DNA from: Cladochytrium replicatum
Lineage: Eukaryota > Chytridiomycota > Chytridiomycetes > Cladochytriales > Cladochytriaceae
Assembly (NCBI GenBank): GCA_025526935.1
Contig: JAHLKD010000079.1
Location: 1-64,000, forward strand
Length of the DNA: 64,000 nt
Direction of reading: 5' to 3'
Below the pieces are notes generated by a model. It was not told the DNA's origin and made no database searches. It saw only the letters and a program-made list of their open reading frames with translations. Positions 10,758 to 21,733 of the stretch are shown here, piece by piece. A program made the position numbers and the translations under genes. The stretch's first letter is position 1, and each line of letters starts with the position of its first letter.

Positions 10758-11317
10758 TTGGCCAGATTGCGCTTGTACTGCTCTGGAACTAGCAACTTAA
10801 ACACAGCCAATGGGACAAGTCATTGACTCTTGAATATACCCGCTGTGTAAAAACTATTCTGTTCAGTGCACTTTCCGGGCCATCGTGTCACTGGAGAGAG
10901 TCACCGCCATGACTCAAAATCAGACGGTAGAACCTGCAAGATGAACTTTCTCCGATCTCTGCAGTTCGCACCGACTCCGTTGGCGTAGACATAATACCCG
11001 CTAATATTATGTTTTCGCTTTGATAGATTCTCAGCAGATTGTTGCTAAAAAGCTGTGCCTGGAAGTGGGGTTTTGTTTGGTTCAGCCGTCAGGTGGTAGT
11101 GGTGGTGATGGGATCAGCTCGTGGATCAGCGAGAGGATGCGAGGATTCGGATCCCGGATTCTGAATATGCAGGCTCTGGCGCGCAAGCCGCCGCGGCGAC
11201 GCACAGAGCGAACTGGATTGCAACCAATCTCAACATCAAAAGTCGATGCAAAAAAAATTTCGCGATGATAAATTATTCACCAAAACAAGATCGTCGCGTC
11301 CTTCGTCTTCGTCCTCT
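10758..11317. other. Intergenic, nothing recognised
   Basis: No gene, repeat or RNA seen between the dehydrogenase and the copia fragment. Confidence 0.5.
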
Positions 11318-11721
11318 TCATCGCACTGGAAGCACTTCAAGACCTTCGTGGTGCAGTCCACGATAATCGAGACCGGAGTCGTGACCGTCGTCGCCAAATC
11401 CTTCCGCGCTGCCGTGGTCTCCTTCGTGAACGACGTCGTCGCCCCAGTCGCCCTGTTCCTCCTCTCGGACCGAGAGTACGACGTAGCTGAGCTTCCCAAT
11501 GATCTTGGATCGAGCCATGCGATCATCCAGAACACTTTCGTCGTGAGCAGCGATTGCTGCCTTGCCAGCATTGCTAGTCTCATCAAAACCAGTTTGCAGC
11601 TGCCGGTCAGGATTTGGTCCCTTGTCGACAACTGTCCAGAGCTCCTTGCTCTCGAGATAGGCCACCATGCGGAGTCGCCAGGTATGATAATTCTATCCGT
11701 CAAAAACAAAGAGGTTGTCAT
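11318..11721 (-). mobile_element. Fossil fragment of Ty1/copia gag
   Basis: A minus-strand frame begins MVAYLESKELWTVVDKG and later reads DDRMARSKIIGKLSYV, the pattern of the copia gag (UBN2-type) region. Only a short part of gag is left; no LTRs, protease or polymerase parts are seen nearby. It is a broken relic; age cannot be estimated because no LTR pair is present. Confidence 0.5.
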
Positions 11722-11971
11722 CCTGAGCTTTGCGGGTCATGAGCGCTGTTGGTTTGGGGTGTTGTTAAGAAGATTGAGAATCCAGCATGGTGGGTTAAGC
11801 CACCAGTCATAGAAGGATAATGCACAAATTCAATTCGTTAAGCAACCAGTCATAGAATGATAATGCACAAATTCAATTCCGAGGATCGACATAAGTCTTT
11901 TTACCATCCTCATTCTTTTGAAAGCGAAACAAACAAGGAAAACTTTTGATGAATGAAACTAACACTCAACA

Positions 11972-12259
11972 CTATCCCCTCGTGCCCGCTGGATGTGTCA
12001 TGCAGGATCTTGGCAACCAGATCAATTCCATGTTGCTTCGCAGCAAAGACTCTGGTATGCAGGAAACCAACCAGAGAAATTGATCCAGCGCTCCCTCATC
12101 CTCACGTTGTCCCTTCAAAATGTGCTTCCTGAAGCTGTCTTTGGACTTGTATGACTTACCACAATCGGCACATTTTTGGTGACCAGTGGGTGCATCCCTG
12201 TCCAAGGCTTCTTCCTTTGCCATGGCCGAAGATTCAATCTTTTTCACCAGGTTCAGCAA
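11972..12259 (-). CDS. Hypothetical protein with a C2H2-like half finger
   Basis: A 95-residue frame from ATG 12259. It carries CADCGKSYKSKDSFRKHILKG, which looks like the first three ligands of a C2H2 zinc finger (C-x2-C-x12-H) with no obvious fourth. A possible splice acceptor region lies upstream, so it may be one exon of a longer gene. It may be another remnant of a subtelomeric zinc-finger gene. Confidence 0.3.
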   Translation of the reverse strand: MLNLVKKIESSAMAKEEALDRDAPTGHQKCADCGKSYKSKDSFRKHILKGQREDEGALDQFLWLVSCIPESLLRSNMELIWLPRSCMTHPAGTRG

Positions 12260-12544
12260 ATCCGCTGAAATAAGAATAGGAAGGAGATACTATCAGCAAT
12301 TGCGGTACAATCCTGAGATCCTCCCACAGTCCAATCTGCCCTTTCAGTGTGGGAACCAGGAATGGTGGGTGGCTTTTAGATAGCCGTAGACTGCTGACCC
12401 AGCAGATCATCTCCAGATCTCTCAGTATCAGCCCTATATTATGCATAATAAGGAAAACCATAGATAGGAACCCTCACAGGAACCCCAGGACTGTCCAGAT
12501 ACTGATTCTTCCCTGTAAAGGGGCAGGCGCAGGGTCTGCCACGA

Positions 12545-12735
12545 GTCAAATTGTTTATTTGATTTGTCAAATTTTATTTGCACTAATTTGTGCGAGTCAA
12601 ATTGAGGGGAGCTCCCTTGTTTGCTCAAATATGATTTGAGCAAATAGGGGTGCCAATTTGTCAAATACAAATGGTACCTACCTATTTGGCAAATAGGCCG
12701 CAAGGCTTGGGCAAATATTTGTCAAATATTGTGTG
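12545..12735. repeat. AT-rich cluster of CAAATTTG-type inverted repeats
   Basis: The words GTCAAAT and ATTTGAC/ATTTGGC recur many times on both strands, and TGCTCAAATATGATTTGAGCA forms a near-perfect palindrome near 12629-12649. This could be a small foldback element; no coding capacity and no flanking target duplication was found. Confidence 0.5.
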
Positions 12736-12864
12736 TCGTAATATGTTTCCAGACTCCCCACCCAACATTAATACTCTTACACTCCTGATTCCCCCTTAAA
12801 CAGTTTGTGCTGTAACTTGGACTTTCATTGATTGTTCTTGTAATTTGAGGTAGACATCAAGCAA

Positions 12865-13281
12865 ATGCCAAAAGAAAAAAGGAGGTAAGTAGGAATTTCA
12901 GGCTTGTAATGATACTTGACTTACCTAGGATACAGGTCAAAGAGATCGAAAAAACAACAAAATAAGGGCAACGTCTACAATGAAGAACCAGAGGATATTG
13001 ATAAAAGTTCATCAACATCTTCACCCCTTGAAAAAGAGAGGGAAACCCAGAACAACGCCCTCAATCGTAAACGACGCAAGTTGAATACTTCACGCAGATC
13101 ATTGTCAAGCTCAGCACAAGCAGTTGAGGGTGAGGGGGAGGCTGATAACCAGGGCTATTTTACTGCAGCAGAACCAACTTCTGAACTCGGCATGGCCCAA
13201 GATGCTGCCAGAGTCGGGACTGACACAAGATTTTCATCGCTGTGGTCTCTGGTAAAACCTGATTTAAAGTTATATTCTTAG
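12865..13281 (+). CDS. Hypothetical basic, Ser-rich protein (possibly 5' fragment)
   Basis: ATG 12865 (MPKEKRR) splices through a 51-bp intron (12885-12935, GTAAGT...ATACAG) in phase to an exon that stays open to the TAA at 13281. The product is about 121 residues, rich in Lys/Arg (SKRSKKQQNK, NRKRRKLNTSRR, nuclear-signal-like) and Ser. A second donor (GTAAAA) at 13252 suggests that the gene once went on, but downstream sequence is AT-rich and then LINE. No family recognised. Confidence 0.35.
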
Positions 13282-13337
13282 AACATATTTCTAAATATAA
13301 TTATTATAATTATTTCAGCATATTGATATTTCCGAAT

Positions 13338-13404
13338 CTTCATAATATGTATTCATTTCCAACCAATACATATCACCTGCTGGTGCAAAATTAAAATACA
13401 AGTA
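13338..13404. repeat. Second copy of the LINE 3'-tail sequence
   Basis: About 67 bp nearly identical to 13650-13717 (CTTCATAATATGTATTCATTTCC ... CTGGTGCAAAA), the 3' untranslated end of the adjacent LINE. It lies in the same orientation and probably marks a shorter, independent insertion. Confidence 0.75.
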
Positions 13405-13620
13405 TTAAACTTTTGTTTCTTCCTTTTTTTAGTACATATCTTTTGATGATAAAATGCATAACAAAAAGTTGTTTTTTTTGAACAATGTTATTTATTTACT
13501 TTGCACACAAAATGCATAACAATAAAAAACACCCGAAGTGCCTTACAAGATGGTCATGGAGCAGCACATACTGATGCTCGCTCATCATAAGGAAAATGAA
13601 GAAAGCAAAACAGAGGAAGT

Positions 13621-14820
13621 AATTTTTTTTATTTTTTTTTTTTTTTAAACTTCATAATATGTATTCATTTCCCAACCAATACATATCACCCGCTGGTGCA
13701 AAATCCAAATACAAGTGTAAAAATACACGTAAATTGGCAGCACATTGGGAGCTGTGCGAGCCGTAGGAAAAGTAAAATGTTTCAAAACACTAAGGCATAT
13801 CCAAATCAACAAAAGCAGACAAGATAGAATCAGGAGCTGGAGACAAAACTAGGTCATAACCAAGACAGTTTGACCAAATGCGGTTAAGTGCACAAAGAAC
13901 AAGAACCCACTGGGAAAAGGCAGGCGAAGGATAAAAAGGCCGTGGTGAAAGCACATCAATTGCAATGTCAAGAGGTAGGCGGGGATCGTCAGGCGGGCCT
14001 AGATCAAAACTAGCAGACAAACTAGCACGCAAATGTAGACACACAGAGACATGGGCACGCGACACTTCAGGGGCATCATGACAGTTCATACAATAAGGTC
14101 GGGGGTTTGGAAACAGGCGGCCAAGCCGATATAGCAGGAACAAACGAAGACTTACTGTTGGGAGATGTTGGTGTGGGGGTAGCAACAAAGGGTGACGAAG
14201 TTTCAAATTGCGGACAGGGGCAAACGGAACTGCAATTGGTCCATTATGCGCAACAGCTAAAGACTGAAAATGCAACATCAACGGATGAAGTGGGGGCACA
14301 ACAGGCATAGGAACAATGAGATCATTGTGACAAGCAGAAAATAAGGAGATGAACCATAACCAACTGGATATGACCGATAGAATTGCAACACAGCAGCTGG
14401 TAACAGAGGGCTGGAATCACTAGACCAGCGAGCAAACATACGTGCCTGAAGGTACTTCAGCCTGAACTCAAAAGTAGGAATTTGCGCTAACAGCAACAAA
14501 CCAACACGCGAAGTGGTATGGGCTAGCGAAAACAGACGACACAGTGCATGATAACAAAAACGCTCGAGTACCTGAAGCTGAGCAGTGGAAGGCCGAATAA
14601 GTGCTAAACCAAACTCAAGTGAAGGTCTAATAAAAGACAAAAACAACAACCTGGCAACACGAGGAGCAGACCCACCAAAATACGAGACATAAGGTGCAAA
14701 AAGATACAATGAGGCACGAGCTTTCTCTAAGCGATGATCAATAGTTCTAGCACTTCCCAGGGCCAATTCTCCTGCATTCTCCAATATCAGGTTGCCAGAA
14801 TCTTGCATGGTTGCATTTGG
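13621..14820 (-). mobile_element. 5'-truncated non-LTR retrotransposon (LINE) 3' end
   Basis: On the minus strand, 14808-14278 encodes the thumb region after a LINE reverse transcriptase (ARTIDHRLEKARASLYLF, then RLLFLSFIRPSLEFGLALI and TTSRVGLLLLAQIP). A frame shift near 14300 moves into the frame 14308-13790, which holds a C-terminal zinc knuckle (CMNC...HVSVC, C-x2-C-x9-H-x3-C) and ends at 13790. The 3' untranslated part follows, ending in a poly(A) tail, seen as an interrupted T run at 13621-13647. The endonuclease and the catalytic core of the reverse transcriptase are missing, which is the usual 5' truncation. Confidence 0.8.
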
Positions 14821-14924
14821 TAGGGTTCACAGATCTTCATGTTGAACCTGTATTCAATGTAATAAGAACTAGCCCCATTTTCTACAAATTTGCGAGAGAC
14901 TTCAAAATTTGTTGACGGGTTCAG

Positions 14925-15205
14925 GACATACGATGGCATCTGACCCCATGGACAAAAGACTTAGAATTTTGTCGACGCATTGTGTTGGACGGCATCCGTC
15001 CCATAGACAAAAGACTTTCTGGACGTGTCGCGTTGGACGGCATCAGTCCCGAAGATGAAAGACTGAAATTTTTGGATGTGTCGCTGGACGACATCCATCC
15101 CATAGACCAAGACTGTGAAATTTTTGACGTGTTGTCTTGGAATCCATCCGTCCTATATACAAAGGAATTTGAAATTTGCTGTAGGATGGCATCTGTCCCA
15201 CAGTG
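14925..15205. repeat. Minisatellite with GGACGGCATCCGTCC hairpin core
   Basis: Five to six degenerate copies with a spacing of about 55-60 bp. Each copy pairs a palindrome (GGACGGCATCCGTCC or variant) with CATAGACAAAAGACT and an ATTTTTGGACGTGTCG-like linker. Degenerate traces of GAAAAAGACT and CCGTCC continue to about 15620. It is related to the array at 7738-7905. Confidence 0.75.
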
Positions 15206-16827
15206 ATGAAGTCCTGGCCCTGTGTTGATACGGAATTGGGATGGAATTGGAACGATTGACTAGCCGGCGTGATCCTCGTGTCGCACCATCAAAAGAAAGT
15301 GGACTGAGGCTGGATTGACCATCCGTCAAGTCGAGAGATGCTGGATGCACAGAGGTACAGGTGATTTCTGTGGAGGAGCGGGGGTGATCCGTCCCATGTG
15401 AGTGGAGACGGTGCGTTCCGGACACGGATGGGTCGGTCCTGTTGAGAGAGAGAGACTCCATGCATCTTTGGGGTGCGGACGGGATCCGTTCCTCAGGGAG
15501 AAAGACTCTGTGCATTTCGGATGTGTCGCCCCATGCGAAAAAGACTGCGCGTTTTCTGAATTCTACCCCAGGGACGCGTCCTGCGTGGGAAGCCGGATGC
15601 CCTCCGGCTGAGGACTCCATGTGTTCCGCAGACCTTCGGTGTGAGGAGGTGGAACAGATTCGTAAGATTTACTCCTCCAAGTATATAACATCAAGCTGGA
15701 AGCAACTGCTCGGAGCTCCAGAAAGCTTGCATTGTTGCATTTTTTTGGTTGATATCATCATCCTGAGCACAGCTTTACAACTGGGCCAATCGGTACTAGT
15801 TCGGGGCAGCTGTTGTTAAGACACTCGTGCTTGCGGATGAAGCCCCCTTGGTTTTCAACACTTCGTCTCACTTTTCTGACAGTTGCTTGCTAGCTAGGTC
15901 CTTACTCTTTGTGGTGTATGTTAAAAACCAAGGGCTTCTCCTGGCAGCGGTAGGGCGTCTTTAGCTGTACTGTAGCTAGCACAACAGCTCCAGGTTCCGT
16001 CTCTTGGCCCAGTACCTGTTCTCCCAGGTGTGTATATGCCTAATACTCCAACAGGGTGTACACTACACCCAAGCTGGTCAGGCAACCAGGGAATGCTGTG
16101 GTCAAAGACATTGGTCACATCAACTCCTATATTCAAGTGAACAGTGCGTGTGGGCATACCTGTGGTCAAAGACATTGGTCACATCAACTCAAAGGACCAA
16201 GCCACACCACATTCCCCACTAAATGCCAAGATCACTCCACACAGGACCTGCCAAACATGGATATAAATACATGAAATACAAGTCCATAAATAAGAATGAG
16301 GAGGGATTGACCAAAAAACTCTCAGGTCAAAGAGAAAAAAGACAACCCAAAGGATAACCCATATAGCAAACAGTCTGATATGCTAGTTTTTAACAGTGTA
16401 TGTTTGGAAGTCCTCCATACTGCTAGGGAGCTGGATTCGATGCTTTTTCTCCTTATTAGTCTTCACTGTTTTGTTTAACATTTTCTTATCCCCGATTATC
16501 AATTAGTTGCCAAATCTCCTCTTCCAAGAACGTGGCCGAATACCTCACGAAAACTCTTTGGTGTATTCAGTTCACCAAAAAAACACCTTTTATTCTACGG
16601 TTGGGCTTAGTTTTTTATGGCGAAAGCTCTTCCATTTCTTTCTGATTTATGATTCTTCATGCCAATATTTTTCTTGGACAACTATGCTTAGTTTTCATTT
16701 CTCCAGCATTTGTTCAGAGCTTACAGACACGTGACCATCCCTCTGCACTCAACCGAGAGGAGACCGACAAGTTTGTGACGTTATGTTTCATTTAAACAAA
16801 AATGTTTGAAAAAATTTCATTTTAGAA
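15206..16827. other. Non-coding transition zone with small repeats
   Basis: No gene recognised. 15842-15860 (GCCCCCTTGGTTTTCAACA) and 15919-15938 (TGTTAAAAACCAAGGGCTT) are an imperfect inverted pair. A 30-bp sequence (CTGTGGTCAAAGACATTGGT...) occurs at 16096 and again at 16160. The 3' end of the SNF2-type gene begins at 16828. Confidence 0.5.
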
Positions 16828-19800
16828 TTACTCGTTGATCTCCCCATCTTCATACTCCCCCTCGTCGTCGTCGTCAACTCGTGCCCTTTTCCGACTCCTC
16901 CTTTCCTCGTCCTCACCGTCGTCTTCCATTTCAGCTCCGTCGGCCTGTGACCGTCTCTTGATCTTTGGCAGTTGGATCCTTTCAAATGGCAATCCGCTGC
17001 CTCCTCCCGTCCTCCTCCTTCCTCTCCCAACGACTTCTTCATCGTCTCCTGTCAAGTTGGAAGACGCAGCTGCTGCTGCCCGCAATTCCATATCACACAC
17101 TCGAACATCCTCTTCGCGTACCATCATTCCAGGACAAACCTCTCCGAACTTCGCCACGAAAGCTCTCTCCATCACATTCGCATCGTCATAAATAGCAGAC
17201 CCGTCAGCATTGAAGGTTCTCGCGTTGTTGAACATTAGGATCACATCGTCCCGGAATGCGGATGCAATATCGTAATGAGCCGAGTGTATTCTCTTCTCTA
17301 TTTCAGTGAGCGAAATTGGCTGCGCGATGATCTGGTAGTATGACGGATAGTCCCGTTTCGAGGGGAGGGCGAGGAAAAGCTCACAGCGCTTCCGAACGTA
17401 GCTAAAAGTAGAATTTAAGCAGCGACCACTGCGACTTTGATGAATACTCACCCATTTTCTTCCACATTCATCGCTTTGATCGTTTCAATACACACAGTGA
17501 ACGCCTTTTTCATCGCAGCTCGTACCGCTGGTGCGACTGTATCCACCTTGTCATAATCCACACCGCTTGGCGTACGCCGCCTCTTCCGCTTCTTTGGAAG
17601 CTCGTCTAGGAACTCTTTCGCGGCGGGCTCCCGAGGGGCTGCCGCTGCTCTGGCACCTCTCCCTGCGCCGCGAGGTCTTCCTCGGCCTCTTCCTCCAGCG
17701 CTTTTACCGGCAGAGCTGATGCTCCCAGTTTCATCCCCTTCGTCCCCAAGTGGGCGTCTCCCCCTACGAGCTTTTTTGCGCCTCTCACTGTCCTCATCGT
17801 CCTCGCTTTCGCCAACATACTCTCCTCCCGCATCTGCATCTTCTGCTTGTCTCGATGCCGCAAGCCTTCTAGCAGCTGCGTACGGATCCTCCCCACTCTC
17901 GACTGCCTCCAAGAACTCTTCGTCCCCAATATCATTATATCTTACATCTCCCCTCCTCCTGGCGCCCCTGCCGAACTCTTGCGAACCTCCAGCTTCCCCT
18001 TCCGGGCCATCATCGGCTAACAGCACTTCGGGCAACTCGTCCTCCTGCATCAATCGGGGTAACGGCTGTCCGTACCCTTTCCGTCGGTAGTACTCCCTTT
18101 CGAACACGTACCGCTCCTGGTCCATCTTTCTATAAAGCTCCAGCTCCATTTCATTCCTCGCGATGATCTCGTTAAGCTCATCGTCATTCAGGTCCTCCTC
18201 TTCCTTGTCCTCATCGTCTTCCAAAACCCCCTTCTTCTTCTCGCTCGTCCCGGCCGCGCCGCCTTCCTCGTCGTCCATTCCAAACAGAGCACGGAGGAAA
18301 TCCTCGCGCTCCTTTTCCGAGGTTTTCTGATCGAACTTACCGGCCTGAATGACCTTTCCGTCCATGTCCAGCTTAAACTGTGCTCGTGCGAGAATGTGTT
18401 CTTCGATCGACTTGGAGGTGATCAAGCGCAGAATTCGCACCTCCTTGGTTTGCCCAATACGGTGTGCTCGGTCTTGCGCCTGCAGATCCTGATGTGGGTT
18501 CCTAAAATGAGGGAAAGAAATAACACATCCGTTGGGAGGCACATCTTTTGAGCTCACTCACCAATCCGAATCGAAAATGATGACAGTATCTGCAGTCTGC
18601 AAGTTCAAACCCAATCCTCCGGCCCTCGTACTCAACAAAAAGATAAAGTACGGGCTTCCAGGGGCGTTAAACTTTTGCATCGCGCTCGCACGGTCCTCGG
18701 CCTTCACGCTTCCGTCCAACCTCAGATACTGGTATCCCTTCCAGTTCAGATACTCCTCCATGATGTTCATCACGGCCGTCATCTGGAAGAACATCAGGAT
18801 TCGGTGGTCCGCAACTTTGAATTTCGGGATCATCCGGTCGAGTAATTCGAATTTCCCCGACACTCTGTAGATAGTCTCATCGACTTCAGGTCCCAGCCCT
18901 AGCTTATCTGCAACCTCTTCGAACACGAACGGGTGGTTACAGATCTTTCGGAACTGCATTACGAGGTTCTGGAGCAGAGTTCTGCGAGGGCCACCAGCCT
19001 CCCCGATCTTCAGGCTTTTGCTCTGGCGGACTTGCTCGTATAGCATCTGCTGCAGCGCGGACAATCGAACTTTGATGATCGTTTCAACTTTGTCCGGGAG
19101 TTCCGCCTCAACATCTTTCTTCAGTCGTCTAAGAAGGAACGGACGGAGCACTTTGTGAAGACGTCGAATAATCAAAAGCTGCTCTTCTTCGTTGAGCTCG
19201 ATCTTGTCCTGTCCGGTCTGGCTGTTGAAGGGCGAGTTGAACCAATCGTCGAAAGTTTTGACACTGTTGAAAATCTTGGGCAGGATGAAATTGAGCAAAG
19301 CCCAGAGCTCGGGAAGGTTGTTCTAAGAACATGTTGACGATTAGCACCATGAAGCATATACCCCACCTGATATTGCTCACTTGCAACGGTGTTCCGGTCA
19401 AAATCAACCTATACCGACATGAATAATACTGCATAAGGGTTTGGGACAGTTTGCTGTCCGCGTTCTTCATTCTGTGCCCCTCGTCGATGATCAGGAAAAC
19501 CCACTTTGGTTTGCTAAGCACTCCCTTGTCTTTGATGATGAACTCGTAGGTCGTGAGCAGGACATTGAATGTTGAGTAGCGAACTTCGTTGCCCAGCCGC
19601 TTTCGCTCGAGTGGAGGACCTTTGTACACGATTTTAACCACTTGCGGAGCCCATTTGTCGAACTCGTGCACCCAGTTCGCGAGCGTGGAGAGCGGGACGA
19701 TGACAAGGAAAGGGCCAGGTTGCTTCTTCTTTTCGATCAGATACGTCACAAGCGAGATCGTTTGGATCGTTTTGCCCAGACCCTGCCAAGCAAGAGTGTG

Positions 19801-21518
19801 TCAACAACAACGAAGCGGACTGACCATGAGTTCATATAAACGCACCATCTCGTCGGCGAGAATGCCATTTAGCCTGTTGTTGTACAGAGAAATCATCCAC
19901 TGCAGACCCTTGACCTGATAATCCTTGAGTTTGCCCCCAACAAGCATCCTCGGCTGCTCCGTGATAACTTCCCGAATACGATGCGCCGTGTTATAGTACT
20001 CATCCTTGTCCTTATCAGCCCCAGACATCATGGCGTCCACGTCATCGGCGTCAATCGGGTCACCACCTACGACGGATTCCTTCTGTGTGACCACAGCTCC
20101 GGTTAGTTTCTCCAAGAAGCTCTTGGTCTGGGTCAGCAGGTGGTGGATACGTGTATCCTTCGCCTGGTCCACGAGTTTCATGTACGCCTCTTCATCGTTG
20201 GCCTTGAGCGCATTCAAACGCTCCTGCTTCACCTTGTTCAGCCTGTTCTGCTCCTCCTTCTCCAATCGCTGGTGGATCTTCACTACACTGGCGCCCATCT
20301 TAACAAGCCGAGAAGCGCGCATCTGATGATTGTGAGCAAACCCTGCCCCGTGGGCCGTGATCGTGGCAAGGTAGTCTCGGTGCTTCTGCTTCTCCCGTTC
20401 CTCTCTCTGTGTCCTCTGTGCACGCTCTAGTTTTACCGTTGCATGTGCTTCACGCAGTGACTGTTTCTTCATGCGGCGGTAATCAATCCTATCGACGGCA
20501 GTCGCAAGGGTTGTCCCCTTCACCATTCCACGGACGACATCCTCCCGAATCTGGCGCTGCTTCTGGATAAGTCGAAGGGACTTGAGTTCGATAAGCGCAC
20601 GGAGTTTAAGGCTCGTGCCACCGAGAAGATCGAGCGGCTCATCTGAAAGGGTGGACGGGAGCTTCTCGAGCTCAGTGATACGGTTGGCGATGCGCGCACG
20701 AACACGACGCTCACGCTCATGGAGCAGGGTAGCAGGATCCACGCCGATGGGCATAATCGATGGTATCACGAGACGCTGACGAGACGAGATGGGTTCGTTT
20801 GGACCAGGGACAAGAAGTGAGTATGGATCCGAAACCGACTTTGACACGACAAAACGGTTGAACGGTTGGTTGTCCTGCTGGAAAAGCACGCCTTCGACGA
20901 TTTTATCGCGGACCTGAGAGATGGCTAGATCATCGGAGGTGCTCGGTTTTTCGGTTGAAGAGTAAATCATTTGGCGAAGCGGACGTTTGATCGGTTGGTT
21001 GTGGGATAGGCTGGTGAATGCTTTCAGCTGTGCATTGAGGACCTTGTACTGATCTTCTGTGAGGTTGGCAGTTGCAGGAGGTCCAGTAGGTGGGGCAGAG
21101 GATGCTGCAACATCTTTGTTTGTTGCGGATGTGCCCGGAACGCCCGAAAGCGCAGGTTGCGATGGTTGTTGGGTCGGCTGGGCTGGCTGGGCTGGCAGCT
21201 GTTGCGGGATATGGGATGGAACGACGGGTTGCGTAACTTGCTGCTGTGGTTGCAGCTGTTGGTGGGCTTGCTGCTGGCTGTAGCCGGAGTAGTAACGCAG
21301 CAGCTGAGCGATCCTTGCATATTCCGGATTGGAGCGCTCATCCGCGCCGGACTGCTGCAGTTGTTTGTATCTCTGTACACACGCACGCACGCACACACAC
21401 ACAGCCAGATCAGTTATGATTGAACGAAGACATCAGCACGCACGCACGCACGCACCTGGGCCAGGCCCTGGAACTGTTGAGCAGTCAGCACGAGCGGCAT
21501 TTCGTTCGAGCGGTTCAT
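16828..21518 (-). CDS. SNF2: SNF2/STH1/BRG1-type chromatin remodelling ATPase
   Basis: Six exons on the minus strand, all in phase: 21518-21456, 21372-19846, 19782-19381, 19322-18562, 18501-17452, 17401-16828 (introns 50-83 bp). The product has 1458 residues. Domain order: a Gln/Pro-rich N-terminus; a QLQ-like segment ([16 protein letters not shown]); an HSA-like basic helix (about residues 320-400, [20 protein letters not shown]); the SNF2 ATPase with ADEMGLGKT across exons 2/3, [10 protein letters not shown] and LTGTPLQ; the helicase C-terminal half with [24 protein letters not shown] and [15 protein letters not shown], then [11 protein letters not shown]; an acidic/basic linker; and a C-terminal bromodomain ([18 protein letters not shown]). 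This order is diagnostic of the SWI/SNF-RSC catalytic subunit, which slides and ejects nucleosomes with ATP. The first intron holds GTGC/GT microsatellite. SNF2 versus STH1 cannot be told apart here. Confidence 0.96.
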
Positions 21519-21733
21519 AGCGACCGGTAAGCCAAGAGCCAACGCTGTCAGTTAGTCTGAGGATTTGCAGTACCACGCGTTGCGTTCGCGTTTCGGTTTT
21601 GTTTCGCTCGCTAAAGAATTCGAGACCCACCGATGATGGTGCACTGCCACTGGAGGGGTACCCTAACTGCCCCAATAATATGTTATGCAACATTGTTAGT
21701 GGAGTGGTGCGGAGCGGATAATAATTCAACTCT

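Noticed and set aside
15153-15620. 155-codon open frame on the minus strand
   Set aside because: It runs through the minisatellite and its degenerate flank; open frame is a by-product of the repeats.
15921-16300. Possible retroelement gag or gene fragment with a 30-bp direct repeat
   Set aside because: No recognisable domain in any frame; kept only as small repeats in the region note.
21373-21455. GCAC/CA microsatellite as an independent feature
   Set aside because: It is the first intron of the SNF2-type gene; phases close around it.
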